This document shows, in pieces, positions 12,301 through 23,733 of a DNA stretch of 64,000 nt. Source of the stretch: Verpa conica (Eukaryota; Ascomycota; Pezizomycetes; Pezizales; Morchellaceae). The notes beneath the pieces were generated by a model. It was not told where the DNA came from. It saw nothing but the letters and a program-made list of their open reading frames with translations, and did no database searches. The stretch spans positions 1,736,001-1,800,000 of the forward strand of contig JAUFSD010000009.1 in the NCBI GenBank assembly GCA_033030425.1. The letters run 5' to 3'. A program made the position numbers and the translations under genes. The first letter of the stretch is position 1; each line of letters opens with the position of its first letter.

Positions 12301-14777
12301 TTGCCATTATATCATCTGCGGTTTGGGGGATTAGCCCCGATAGGATTTTCAGAAACATTTCGGCCACGGCGTAAGAGATAGTTCGATCCCTAATAATGAC
12401 CAATACTGATCTTATCTCATATAGGTCGTAGGTGGCTCGAAATACTATTGGCTAGGATTACCTACGTATCCTCAGTTGAGAACGAACCAGGGATTGTTGC
12501 TGATGCGAGACGGAAGGTCTCTCGGATAAACAGCGCCCACTCGGGCATCTCTGGGGAACTTACGAGCTTATTGTTCTACCGGCTCAAGACTCCAAAGTAC
12601 TCAGAGGGGATGCGCGATATCTCATCAATGCTTGAGCAGCTACAAGTGGCGGAAACACTAGGTTAATATAGATCTCACCAGCTGTACAAAGATCTTTTAC
12701 TAAGGTGTCAACAGGTGTCTTGGGAAGTTTCAAATGGTCTTTACGGCCAAAGGCTTACTCGGGGTCAGAACAAGCATGGAAAAGCTGGACTGCTCTACAA
12801 AGTATAGAAAGAAGCTTATGGTCCGGTATTGATGGAAATTCTGTGAAGGCACTTGACGAAGCAATACAAGCAGCTGAATGCAATGAGCTCTACTCATATC
12901 ATACAGTAGCCTCTTTATATGAGAATATGGCGACACATCTGGTATGAATAAATCCTACTAGAAGAATATAATCTTTTGACTGTTGCCTGATAAGATACCT
13001 TAATGTCCTGCGCCCATACAGATCTACCAGAGCCACCCTACAGACTTCTTGCTGCCGAACGGATGGGTGCAGATGTACCTGCGGCAAATACCACAGCCTG
13101 TCGCTCCAAAAGAGCATGGCACACCCCAAAACCCTAAAGGGGTTTATCGCGAGGCACTTTTATCTCTAATCAACAGTTTCTGTGGTCTCATAAGGAAGAT
13201 GAACAACGATACCCAATTTTGGCACAAGTTGTCAGGGAGACAACGGCCTTGGGAACTGGGCTCTACGATCTTTATTCGTCGTAATGTCGATTTCCTAGCA
13301 ACTTGTGTGTTGAATGCCTTTTCATGGCGAACTTCACAGGGAGGTCAAGGTCCAAGTAATATAGAGTTGCACCTCAAATATTCACAGACCCGGGCGCTTG
13401 TATTACAGGTTTGTAGAGCCCTTTTTATTATATCATTTCATGCAGGGTAGAATAGGGTTATAATTCGTCCTATTACAGGTACTTCGGTTGCGGTTTGCAC
13501 ATTCACCAGAGCTTCTGGGGTGTTCATCTGACTACTCTCTGGCGAGAAAATTTGTCCGTTCTTTCGATAACTACGCCGGCAAGGATAACGCTTGTATCAT
13601 CAAAGTATCTAGGAGCACAATCCCTTTCTTCTGCTTTCTGGAGCCAAGCGTCCCTACAGTCCTTCTAGAAGATCTCCAGCCCCTAGAAAACTCTATACAA
13701 AAGCCTCCCACCAACGAAAGTACAACATCCGGCGATGGTGAGGCCGAGAGTTATATTAAGACAGCACTCCCAGCCGTAGAGGCAATTCAACGCATGTGGA
13801 GAATGCAGTACCGAGTTATTCAGGAGCGCAGAGAATTTTTCAAAAGTCCTTTCGGCCAAGGTGTCTTATATATTCAAAGAATTTGCAAAGCGGTGATAGA
13901 GGGGGCGTTGCTAGAGAGAAAAGAGAAGATATGGAGGACGGGGGCACTATTTAGTGATGGCCTAGACGTTTACCTACATGTTAAGGCAATCGAGAGGCTA
14001 TATCTGGAGAAGAAGAAGGAGGTCAAGACACGAATCGACAACGCGGAGCCGAGCCAGATGGAATCAGTTCAGTATCAGTGGGAAAAGGTATTGGCAATTC
14101 GCGACCGTGTATCTCAAAGTGCAGGTTTCCTGTCTGAACCCAACTGGAACAAGTTGGATATCCCGGGTCAGGACCTAAGTATAATGTGTCAAGAGGTACT
14201 GGCAGCTCTGAATGGGATAGAGATAGATTTACGGATGGTCGATTGTACCGAAATGAAAGTTGCTGCTGCCGAAACGATTCAAAGGATGTGGAGAACGCGT
14301 TACCCAACCCTTCAGAAGCGACGAGAGTTCCTCAAAACCCCACCCGGTCAGGCGATCTCATACATACGAAAGATCTACAAGGTAGTCTTAGCTGGCGCGC
14401 CTTTAGAGCGAAAAGATCGGATCCAACGCGCGGCAATATTATTTAGGGAAGGTTTAGATACTTACGAATACGTCAAAGTAGTCGAAAATCTTTACTTGAC
14501 CGCTAAACACACTATTAAGTCGCGGATAAATCGTGATTATCAGATGGAGGAGGTACAGGCCCAAGCGCAGTGGAAGAAGGTTCAAGACATTCGGCGTCAA
14601 GTTTGTAGAAACGCGGGTTTTCTGTCGCAGAAGAATTGGGAAGAGCTTAATATCCCAAGCTGGGAGCTAGAGAGGAAGTTCAGGGAGACGTTGAGATTTC
14701 TTAAAGGTATCGAGGCAGACCTAAAGGATGTAATGGCCAATGATGAGCTTTACCCTGTTGAGCACTTCTTTTCTTAG
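6363..14777 (+). CDS. Giant TRANK1-like SF1 helicase/TPR protein with a duplicated C-terminal IQ module
   Basis: About 22 exons encode roughly 2,330 residues. Well-placed exons: 6363-7482, 7541-~7800, 7909-8113, 8175-8407, 8465-8700, 8750-9234, 9287-9361, 9415-9603, 9662-9733, 9766-10079, 10144-10164, 10225-10362, 10420-10521, 10589-10805, 10861-11029, 11103-11649, 11700-~12067, 12265-12370, 12425-12661, 12715-12941, 13022-13408, 13479-14777. Order of parts: a helical N-terminus; Walker A LVLGRSGTGKTTCL (8290-8340); Walker B VDEIQDQRLLEI made across a splice (9234/9287); AGDTAQSISKDSVFRF (9415 on); SKGMEFEDVLLYDFF (9955-10000); motif VI LYVAITRAQNRLWFFE (10228-10275). These are UvrD-family helicase motifs. 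A long TPR-like helical region follows (10420-11640). The end has two copies of an about 155-residue module, each opening with an IQ-like motif (AIQRMWR, TIQRMWR). Function in fungi is not established. The joins near 7800-7908, 12067-12264 and 9734 are the uncertain ones. Confidence 0.88.
13774..14745 (+). repeat. Tandem duplication of an IQ-motif module inside the helicase gene
   Basis: Within the last exon, the segment 13774-14245 (AVEAIQRMWRMQY...KSPFGQGVLYIQRICKAV...LERKEKI) and the segment 14262-14745 (AAETIQRMWRTRY...KTPPGQAISYIRKIYKVV...LERKDRI) align through their full length, including QSAGFLSEPNWNKLDIP versus RNAGFLSQKNWEELNIP near their ends. IQ motifs commonly bind calmodulin, so each copy may be a calmodulin-binding or scaffold unit. 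This role is inferred. Confidence 0.9.
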
Positions 14778-16848
14778 TCTTGACCGACTGTCCTTTTATT
14801 TTAGGGAAGATAAACCTACTGGCAGTAGGCATTTTGTAAGCGCAAGATTTTTACATTTAATGTAGTTACTGTCTATCTATAATTAGCTTAGTCGAATGAA
14901 TATACCTCATAATATTTGTTTACATGAGATATATGAGTTATGACTAGAGGATTCTAGAAATTTCAGAGTGATGGTATTGTACGGGGACAAAAATAACCGT
15001 GGATTCGCATAGCAACTAAGTTGAGCTCCACTGTGATTATCCACTCCAAGTATAAGCTAAGGCACGTACGGTGACGAGTGACGCATAAGGCTACATTAAC
15101 GATTATAAAAAGATGAGGTCTAGCTACATTAAAGTAATTTGTTTTATGGGGCTGGTGCCAAGGTATGTCACGTGACGCATTCCCGTGACACAAAGTATCC
15201 CACAGTCTGGTGAAGCTGACCTACACCCAGAATGGAATTAAGGTGTATATCAGAAGAAGCCCTTTACACCAAAGGGAAAATAGCGATATGTTGGGTTCCA
15301 TGGTTTCTGTAGTTCTTAAATTTAGTCAATGACTCAAGTTCACAATGTGAGCTGGTAAAAATCTATCTTTTCTTTTTACAGCATTCTAAGGTAGATCCTA
15401 ACCTTTTTATCTAGTCAGTGGAACGCCAAAATACTGGCCTAATGCTTAGAATTAATCCTTTAATTTGTAAACACAACTTGGATGGAATCTTTGGCTCGAT
15501 AAGGACACTCAACCCTTACAATGACTCTTAAGTTGTAATAGTGGTATTTGCGTATGGGTTTTGCATTACTAGAGCAGTAAGAAAAGAAAAGCAATACCAT
15601 AGTATCTAGGCGAAAAACAAAGTTTTCCCGTTCCCCATCTGATTTGGTTCCTTGGAGAGGGCCCTGCCCAACTAGGCCTTGATGGTGACCTGGTAAGAAT
15701 TGTCTAGTACTTCAGCCCTTTACCACCGGACCGCTATCAGAGCCTCAAAAGCCTATATTTAGCATATGCAAAAAATCTAATCAGCTATCCCTTGATGTTT
15801 CATATACATTTGCTGAATGATAATCTGCTGGATTTGGGGTCATTCAAAATGTGGGGAAAGTGTGAAACCGTAGTTTTAGTCTAATTTTGAGGGTGTCTTT
15901 GATGGTAGGTATTGAATAGTACTGTAGGAAAAGTGCGGGCATTGGTAAAGCTTTCTCATTTCTAGGTGCATCATACTCAGAACTTTATGTTGTAAACGCT
16001 AAGAGTTTACGATTATAGCCTGCTAGGAGCCGACAAGAACTAACTAGCCCATGGCGGAACCGGCCGACTCCACCGCGAGACAGCCGAGGGGTAAACCTTT
16101 TACCCGAAGTATGACAATGCATGGGCACTTACTCGGGTCAGGGAAGAAGTTTAGAATAGGAACTGTCCTTTCAGTGACTTTTTGTTCTTCTAGCCAATGA
16201 GTCTGGCTTGAAGGGTCTCCCTTGTTTTTCCAAACTTCTTCCCTGACCCGAGTACAGTTATACTAGTTAGGAATCTTCTTATATATATTTTGGGTTTCTG
16301 CCAGTGCTTTGAGGTGCTGTAAACGTTGGAATATTATTGCCGGATCTGATAAGGTCACCTTGCGATTGAGCTTCTAATTTCGGACCATCATGATTGTGGA
16401 CGGACTGGCTGAGGCAGAGTACATGTACTTGTAAAAACCTGGCGTTTGTGGAATAGGCTACTATTGTATACCACAAAAAGGTGTCAAGACTATGGTTTTG
16501 TATGATATGCAATATCGGCCCGCTCTAAAAACCTCAGCTTTCTAGGAGTAGAGTGCAGTCGTTCACCCCTATATGGCGAGCAGCGGTCCGTACCTCTATT
16601 TTTCTGTCGTTCATAAGCTATTCAGACCCCTGTTCGTCATACTAGGTGAGCGACTGTACTCGGGTAGGCAAATGAATCTGAAAAAGCAAGTTACAAAACA
16701 TAAGTTGGGTAACCCCCTCGTGCGTCCCCGCCAAGAAGTTTCACGCGGTCTTAGCCGACACCGTGTGACCTGTAGTACGCTACTCGCGCCTTATATACCC
16801 CGTACCATCTCCTCCAGGAGAAGTCTAGAATAGCCATGCAGAATAATA
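14778..16848. other. Intergenic region
   Basis: No coding exon is convincing; the short frames at 14963-15193, 16279-16512 and 16573-16833 have no splice support or family signal. It contains one small inverted-repeat element at 16132-16252. The 5' part is the 3' flank of the helicase gene, and the last few hundred bases should hold the promoter of the YhhN gene. Confidence 0.5.
16132..16252. mobile_element. Small TA-flanked MITE (121 bp)
   Basis: The left end CTCGGGTCAGGGAAGAAGTT is the exact inverse of the right end at about 16232-16252, and both are bounded by TA. The interior is non-coding. This fits a Tc1/mariner-type MITE. Confidence 0.75.
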
Positions 16849-17700
16849 ATGTTCCCGAGTCTTTGGATACCAGCTATCAGCCTACCGCCAATCGCTGCGG
16901 TTTCTGTAATCTCAACATCGCTTCCACTGTTGATCTTCTCAGAGTCAAAATCTTTCTACCCAGGCAGTGTCATTTTCAAAATTATATCCTCAGCCGCGTT
17001 CGTTGCCGGGCCTCTTTTAGCCGGACTTAGCCAATGGCAACAATATCATCTTCTCATGACCTCAGGCCTTCTTTTGTCCTTCTTCGGTGACCTCCTTCTA
17101 ATCCCGTCTCGAAATGAGTACTTCACCCTACACTCCCTCCCGGAGGAAACTGTAAATGCCCAAAAGACCACTACCAAGCTGCCAAGTACTAGAAGGGTCT
17201 CGCTATCTGTTAAGCTCGGCATGGTTTCCTTCGCAGGCGCACACGGGGCCTATATTCTCGCATTTATTTGGAACGCCGAAAGAATATCACGAGGACTATT
17301 CATCGGTACATTTTTAACGACAATAATGGTAGCAAGGTTTCTTGGTGTGATATTTCCGTCAGGTGCCTCAGCATGGACCAATATCCTCAACTTCTCTATA
17401 TCTGGAGAAATGCGATACCTAGTTTCAATCTACGCAATTATCATAAGCTGTATGCTAGCAGTTTCAGCCTCTGTCAGCCCTTCGGCATCTACTCCATTGC
17501 GGTGTCAGTCATTTTTAGGAGCGCTGAGTTTTGTCATCAGTGACATCTTTGTGGCAAACGATATGTTTGGGCAGAAGCCAACTATGACGCATGTAAAGGG
17601 ATGTATCGGGCGCGGAAGATATGGTTGGCAAAGAAGGGCTATAGGATGGGTTTTATATTTCTGGGGACAAATGATTTTAGCAGGGACTATTAAGGGTTAA
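16849..17700 (+). CDS. YhhN/TMEM86-family membrane protein (lysoplasmalogenase-like)
   Basis: A single uninterrupted exon of 283 codons encodes a very hydrophobic protein with about eight predicted membrane spans. Family signals in order: SFFGDLLLI near residue 78, VSFAGAHGAYILAFIW near residue 127, and the C-terminal block GALSFVISDIFVANDMF ... RAIGWVLYFWGQMILAGTIK. In the YhhN/TMEM86 family these Asp-bearing helices form the active site, and animal TMEM86B cleaves the vinyl-ether bond of lysoplasmalogens. The fungal substrate is not established. The length is somewhat above bacterial YhhN because of an approximately 30-residue polar insert (near residues 90-118). The protein likely sits in the endoplasmic reticulum or another internal membrane (inference). 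The start at 16849 gives a hydrophobic N-terminus without a long leader. Confidence 0.88.
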   Translation: MFPSLWIPAISLPPIAAVSVISTSLPLLIFSESKSFYPGSVIFKIISSAAFVAGPLLAGLSQWQQYHLLMTSGLLLSFFGDLLLIPSRNEYFTLHSLPEETVNAQKTTTKLPSTRRVSLSVKLGMVSFAGAHGAYILAFIWNAERISRGLFIGTFLTTIMVARFLGVIFPSGASAWTNILNFSISGEMRYLVSIYAIIISCMLAVSASVSPSASTPLRCQSFLGALSFVISDIFVANDMFGQKPTMTHVKGCIGRGRYGWQRRAIGWVLYFWGQMILAGTIKG

Positions 17701-18301
17701 GACAGGTGGCAAATCTCGGATCTGCTAGAGTGCAGTAGAACGCGTTGTTAAATTAACATACTGTTCGCAAGGGAAAAAGTGAACCCGCTGGGCAGCTCTT
17801 CCCCGATTCCTCCGTGTGACCGGCCCCATGAGGAACACCAGAATGGAGCTAGTTTTTTTAACTTATAAGAGAATCAAATGTATAATGCATAGAAAGCTAG
17901 GATGGAATCAAAAGTATATAAATTGTGAACTTTATACAGCTAGTAAGCAGGAATGTTCGTGATGGAACAGGTCTCAGGTAGCACAAAAAACTCGCAGGGT
18001 CATGCTTATCAAAGTTCAAAGGCTTATTAGAATGATTAACTAGTTTAAACCATGTTTGATTCTCTAACATCCCATTTACCGTAGTATCTCGGTGATACCG
18101 AATAGGACCCTGTCATGGGTGTTGGAAACTAGACCAGATCAATATTGGAATATAAAGATCAGGGTTAGGTTTTCCTACAATAGTACTTTAGAGAACAGTG
18201 CTCTTAAATTAGTGATATTTGTGGGTACCTGCATTAGTACTATATTTTAACAGAATAAATCTTCTTCACTATAGTTGATAGGGTATATATAGGCCTGTAA
18301 G

Positions 18302-18431
18302 CAGAGGTTTAAATGGGCCGGCCCAGCCACCTTTTATATAGCCCGGGCCAGCAATCACCATACTAAATCAATTATTGGGCCAGGCCGGGCTACCCTCGTT
18401 TTGAGCCCGGGCCGGCCCATTTAAACCTCTG
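18302..18431. mobile_element. hAT-type MITE, copy 1 (130 bp)
   Basis: Terminal inverted repeats CAGAGGTTTAAATGGGCCGG bound the element. It is flanked by an exact 8-bp target duplication, cctgtaag at 18294-18301 and 18432-18439. The interior includes the shared stretch ccagcaatcaccatactaaa, found in all three copies. Eight-base duplications and a CAG start are hallmarks of the hAT superfamily. Confidence 0.92.
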
Positions 18432-18816
18432 CCTGTAAGGTATTTGGAAAATAACTAAACATTTGTTTCCTAACTCATGTAGTAGGCTGCTTAGAGTCTT
18501 ATCAAAACGGTTGACTGAATGTTCACTTGACCTAACCCAGTTCTTTTTGGCATCGCCAAGATATTGCAAAATTGTTGTGGGCAGCTCGGCGATACCGGGC
18601 CTCCGTGTAAGGACCTATCACCTATTGGGAGATGTCACAGCATGAATCCAGCATCAGTAAGACTCCAAGAGATAACTACTTTCTCTCTTGAAAAATCCTA
18701 ATCAATTTGAGTATACCCTGAAAAATTCAAGTCTATCCATTCAAAACTAAAAAAAAGTTCACATAATAAAATTTGTGACTTAGGCGGTATCCTGAGACTC
18801 AGGATTCTCAGGATGG

Positions 18817-18877
18817 AAATTGAAAAGTCGAATGAATGAATTTATCATTTAAGTACATGCAACCAAATTGAAAAGTC
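18817..18877 (-). repeat. Micro-insertion copy 2 (35 bp) with 13-bp direct repeats
   Basis: The 35-bp insert 18830-18864 is flanked on both sides by the exact 13-mer aaattgaaaagtc (18817-18829 and 18865-18877). On the minus strand the insert reads GCATGTACTTAAATGATAAA and then ends in attcattcattc, related to the other four copies. Confidence 0.8.
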
Positions 18878-19741
18878 TTGCTGATGGTTATCCCTGTGAG
18901 CTTCTTGATATAGCGCATGCTAATCGATGTTTACCAGCCTCGGGCAGTGTGGCGGTTATCATACACCTATGAGACAGCTGTCTGACTAGTATGTTTTAGG
19001 AAGGCGGGGTTTAGTAGTTGATTATTTGAAAAATGACAAAAGGTTAATCATAGATTATGCACCGGAATCGGAATACGGGACTTTGGCCTGAATTTCTTTC
19101 TACTCTAGGCGGCTACATTAACTGAGGTATAGATTTCAATTATATATTAGTATACTTGTGGTAATCTGATACCCTATTGGTGTTCCTATCGCTACGACCA
19201 CTAACTACTTATTTATCGGGTGAACATTACATACACCTCGTTAGGATAGTGCTGTAAAATTCCTGAAATGGTTATTTTAGAGGTACATACTAGTATATTT
19301 CTTACATCGACTATAATCATAATCATTGGTAATGTAAACAATATACCTATAGGAGAAAGGCGGGAACTGAAGGGTAGCTAAAAACTATCTCTATCCTAGA
19401 GCGTGGTATGTATACTCCCCTGAGTACTTCATATTGACTATTCAGACCTTCCTGGGCTTCACTCTGGGGCGATTGGCTGGGTAGGCCAGACTGAAGAGGT
19501 TATTTGGCTGGGCTTGTCGATTAGCAGGCCTACAAAAAAGCTGTTGCTGAGACCATGACACCTAAAACCATCTATACGAATAAATACTCCTCACGAATTA
19601 TATATTGAGGCTTAAAGTTTTATATCCATAATTATTGCTACATATTAGGAAAACTATGCTGTGTACTCCTTTGATTACTTATAACCCCCGGGATAGCCAA
19701 ACAATTGGTAGTGGGAGAGGTGTATGAACCCTTCTAACAAT

Positions 19742-20827
19742 TTATATTGAGTCAGTGCAAACCTATTAGTATCCCCTAGTCAGCTCACTATCTCCTATAT
19801 TTACTGAGAAACTTTAGTTAAGATACATACGTAATAGTCGAGCCACAAATTATTGCAAGTAGATCCAATAGCGGGGTTCCATTGGTAGAGGAGTGCGAGG
19901 GTAATGTCGGAGTATTTTTCGATATATGTATTGCAGGTTGCTCCGGAAGTGACAAGGTCCCAACGGCTACAATTTGCGGTGACGCCATCCTGGGTCGGTC
20001 CCGGGGCTGCTATTGCGACAGGGACAACACTCGTGCAAAGCTGGGAAGATGGCATTTCAGTAGGTAGTAATATCATATATTACGGAATGGTAATACTAAC
20101 GTAGTAATTGGCCCAGATAAAACAAGTATCACCAATAGCTGGATTCCATGCAATAAGTTCTGCAATAGTGATCTCTGGGTACCGGCTGAGAAATGTTTGA
20201 CAAGATGCACCTACCGGGACAAGGTCCCAGCGGTTGCAATTCTCTGAAGGTCCTGGTTGCGTCGGTCCTGGCGCTGGGATCGCAGTAGCTGCGGCAGAGG
20301 AGGTTGGGGTAACAGTAGCTGAGACTGCACTGCTGGAGATTGGTGTAGCAGAGCTAAATCCTGCGATGCGGGTACAAATCTATTTGGAATTAGTACAAGG
20401 AAATAATGTTGACGATTCTGAGATCGTATATAAAGGAATACTGACGTAGTAGTCTTGCCAGAGATTGTTACAGGTCTGGCCTGTGGATGGATTCCATTGG
20501 TACAAGAGTTCTAAGGTAATCTCGGGATATCGGGTAACGAATGTTTGACAGGTATCCCCAGATGCTATCAAATCCCATCGGTCGCAGTTGGCTGCAACGT
20601 CAGCCTGTGTCCATCCGGGTGCCGGCGTTCCGGTCACTGTAGAAGTAGTAGTGGTAGTTGCTGTAGTCGTGGTATTACTGAATTGACGGACTGGTTATCG
20701 TTAGGATCTGTGGCCGTTATTTGATTAACTACCGAAAATTGAAGGACTTACCATTAAGTACTGCAGCACTAATCTGCTGGACGGCAGCAAAACCATACAA
20801 AGCTGAAAAGAGAGTGGAGAACTGCAT
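19742..20827 (-). CDS. Secreted protein with three LysM domains
   Basis: Five exons join cleanly: 20827-20752, 20690-20446, 20379-20101, 20040-19831 and 19762-19742, giving 276 residues. The N-terminus MQFSTLFSALYGFAAVQQIS is a signal peptide. Three LysM domains follow: NCDRWDLIASGDTCQTFVTR...LYQWNPSTG, NCNRWDLVPVGASCQTFLSR...IAWNPAIG, and NCSRWDLVTSGATCNTYIEK...LYQWNPAIG. Cys residues at domain ends suggest disulfides. Linkers are rich in Thr, Ser and Ala. LysM domains bind chitin or related glycans; in plant-associated fungi such secreted proteins can mask chitin, but no role is shown here. A phase-0 intron follows the Tyr-Tyr near the end of all three domains, with the next exon resuming as ICT, LCT or VCT. 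The last intron (19763-19830) leads to a seven-codon exon. Reading through it would give a slightly different tail of similar length. Confidence 0.9.
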
Positions 20828-21785
20828 TTATGCGAGACTATGATAGGTATGGGGGAAGTAAAAGCGAGTGTTAACTATACGAAGAATGCGTTTTAGATAG
20901 GGGAAAGAGTGGTTTTTTGGCTCCCTTATATAGTAGTGCACGTTAGTGAGCACTTCGACTCATCGCGATATATTCGATAGCGGAGTGAATATTGACATCT
21001 GCAATAATTAATTATGCTTACGCAAGACCCTTGATAGCTGCAGGTACAAATTGCTGACCAAGTAAGCGAATCTTGGAAATCCTTCGGTTACTTAAGTTTT
21101 TTACGGATTCTGGCTATAAATCTTAATCCAGCCGTATCATCCGAATGATTTTCCGCTAAAATTAGTTAGAACTCTTCATAATTTACTTGAATGGGGTTGA
21201 AATTAGTTGTGGGAGTCACCCAGCCCCCGGGCATCCCCACTCTTGAAGAAATTTGACCCGCAAAAATTAGGCTGAACTATAGCTTTTATTTCCAAAGAAT
21301 TATTAGTAACATGCGCATCCTCATTTAACGTTACAGTCATAATAGATCTACTTACCTTCCTAAACGCGCGTAAAAAGCCTGGATTCGTACTTTAGGATAT
21401 TGCACAGCCCAATGGGGCGGTCTCCGAAACTCCTAAACGCTTTTTTTTATTTATTTTATTTGAGATTATGGAGTTCCTCGACACGTGGCTTGAATAGGCT
21501 ACTCTTCATAAAAGATTTCTTTGGCGATCGTGTCCTTTATCCTCCTATAGTCTGATCTAGATACGGTAATACCTATCATAATTCCACCCCCAGCGCTTTT
21601 AGAGTGGTTGCAGTGATACAAGATTCAATTCTACTAGTAAAAGTTCCGATCGAAATTCTATTTCCAGTATTTCAAGACCCCAAAAGGGGTCTGGAGAAGT
21701 AGATTTATGATAGGTATTATTGTTATCTCCCGCTATATATATAATTCTGGGCTATAGCATTTGAGCGAGTGTTAAGAAGACACTA

Positions 21786-21971
21786 CAGTCGTACCTCGAT
21801 ATGCCAGATGCTAAGAATCCAGGGGACTTCGTGCGGCATAGTAAGCTTTTACAAAGAATCCGGGGTAGTAAATTTGTTTTTGTAGTAGAAAAAAACATTT
21901 TGGCCAGGGAATTTTATACGGGACAGCAAGGGATCCGGCATATTGAGATCCGGCATAGCGAGGTTCTACTG
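21786..21971. mobile_element. pogo/Fot1-like MITE (186 bp)
   Basis: The ends CAGTCGTACCTCGATATGCC and, inverted, CAGTAGAACCTCGCTATGCC are flanked by TA on both sides. The CAGT-RAACCTCG-TAT type of terminus is characteristic of pogo/Fot1 elements. No transposase is present. Confidence 0.8.
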
Positions 21972-23733
21972 TAGTCTTTTCACCGACAGATACGAGCAAT
22001 TTGACCCCGGCGGTACTACATAGTCTGGGGTAGTTACCCCTGGTATATACTAAGGCTGACTCGAAGGTAATGGCTACTAGGACAAGCAGTGTCCCAATAG
22101 CCGTCCGTGGCGTGTCGCATACCTTGCATCAATGGAGCTCGTACTTTTGGAGGTCTGCCTTATCCTGCTCAAGTAACTAGAGAGATTTTCCTAAGCCCTC
22201 GGCCCGAGATATATCCCAGTAAAGAGAGCTGAGAGTATTCTGTCTTTGTATAATATCAAAATCAGAATGAGGTATCTGAAATAATATCACTTATTCTAAA
22301 AGTTATGGCCTTACCTTCTCCAAAAGATTGGTGAGATAACCATAGAAATGAAGTTTTGTGGTACCCATAGGCTCCCAGATTCTTGGAGAGACTATGCAAC
22401 TACTACTTCCATCCGTTTTGGCTATCGAGCCTAATTCGATATTTGTTCTTATTTGTATATATGTATTAAAGTAGACTAGAACTGGCATACCATTGGATTT
22501 ACGGTTAGCCCCGTCAATATAGAACGGATTACTCAAAGTAATTGCCTGATGACAATACATCAAGGGCCCAAAACTACTACTCTAAATTAGCCTACTAGTA
22601 GTAGAGACCTTGGCATGGGGCCTTTAGTCAGGCTTAGTCAGGCTAGTCGGCAAAAACCGAGAGAAATAAAAGGAGTTAGTCAAGTTACTACTAGGAGAAC
22701 TGCCGTAGTTATTTATTTCATTTCAATTTGAGCCTATATTCCAAATGTAAGAGGTGATGCCGAGATCATAAGACAATCTTGATCAAAAGTTGTGTTCAAT
22801 AGAATACCCAGTAGTCTTCCAGAGACAGGGGTTATGCGTGGGATCATAGGGCTGCTAGATACAGAGGTTCCGGAGGAGCCCGTACTCCTGAACTCTGGTT
22901 TCCACAGCATTGTTCTATGAGGGTTCTCGGCTGAATCTGGTATTAGGTATTATCTGTAAAGGGTGGTTACATCACTGCTAATACTGGTGTAACCACCACA
23001 CACCATGGCCAGCCATACTCCACTGTGAGTCCCACATTAATGACCTCCACTCCACTCCCCGTTAGCCCCTGCAACACCGGAACTGGCGGAGATTCGTGAC
23101 AACAGCCAGCACACAACACGTGTATAGGCAAATGTATCAAACAGTATTTTTGAGATTGGTATAATGGAATCATATCCGATCTGCTTATCCCCTCTTGAGA
23201 TTTCTTTATAGCTCGTTTCTGGTGGACTTTAGTATTGCTATTGTAAAGTTTCGACCTCCTACTTAACCCCTGGGCGCAAAGAGTGAGAATTAAGACTATA
23301 AAAACTCAACTATCACAAGCAATAAAATTGAAATCTAGCTTCATATCCCGTCTCTGATACCAATAGTGCCATACTCTCTCGGTCTTGGGGATGTTCTCGA
23401 AAGCATAATCAACTAATTGCCTGTACTCATCGCAGGTTCCATCCCATCCCTACTAGAGTACTTAAAAAAGATAGATAAACTCCCGCCTAGTTTTCTCTGT
23501 TCAGGCAGACTGGGATGATGTTTCTACGCAGCATATAGAGGTTCTATGAAATCTACTGTAAAATACTACTATGGAAGATAGTTCCGTTACAGGAGACAAT
23601 ATGGTTCTTTTTTTCGATCTTCGCGACGCGCTTGAGCTACGATATTCTCTATATGGGGTGTAGATGATTGTGGTATAGTTTTATTAACTGCTAGTGTTGG
23701 ACTTGATTTCATCGGAAGTAACGTTCTTTTAAT

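Larger units (their letters stand above)
17701..19741. other. Intergenic region with hAT MITE and micro-insertion
   Basis: No gene is recognised; the frame at 18463-18645 has no support. It holds hAT-type MITE copy 1 (18302-18431), micro-insertion copy 2 (18817-18877) and the second copy of the 5363 repeat (about 18886-18942). Confidence 0.5.
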
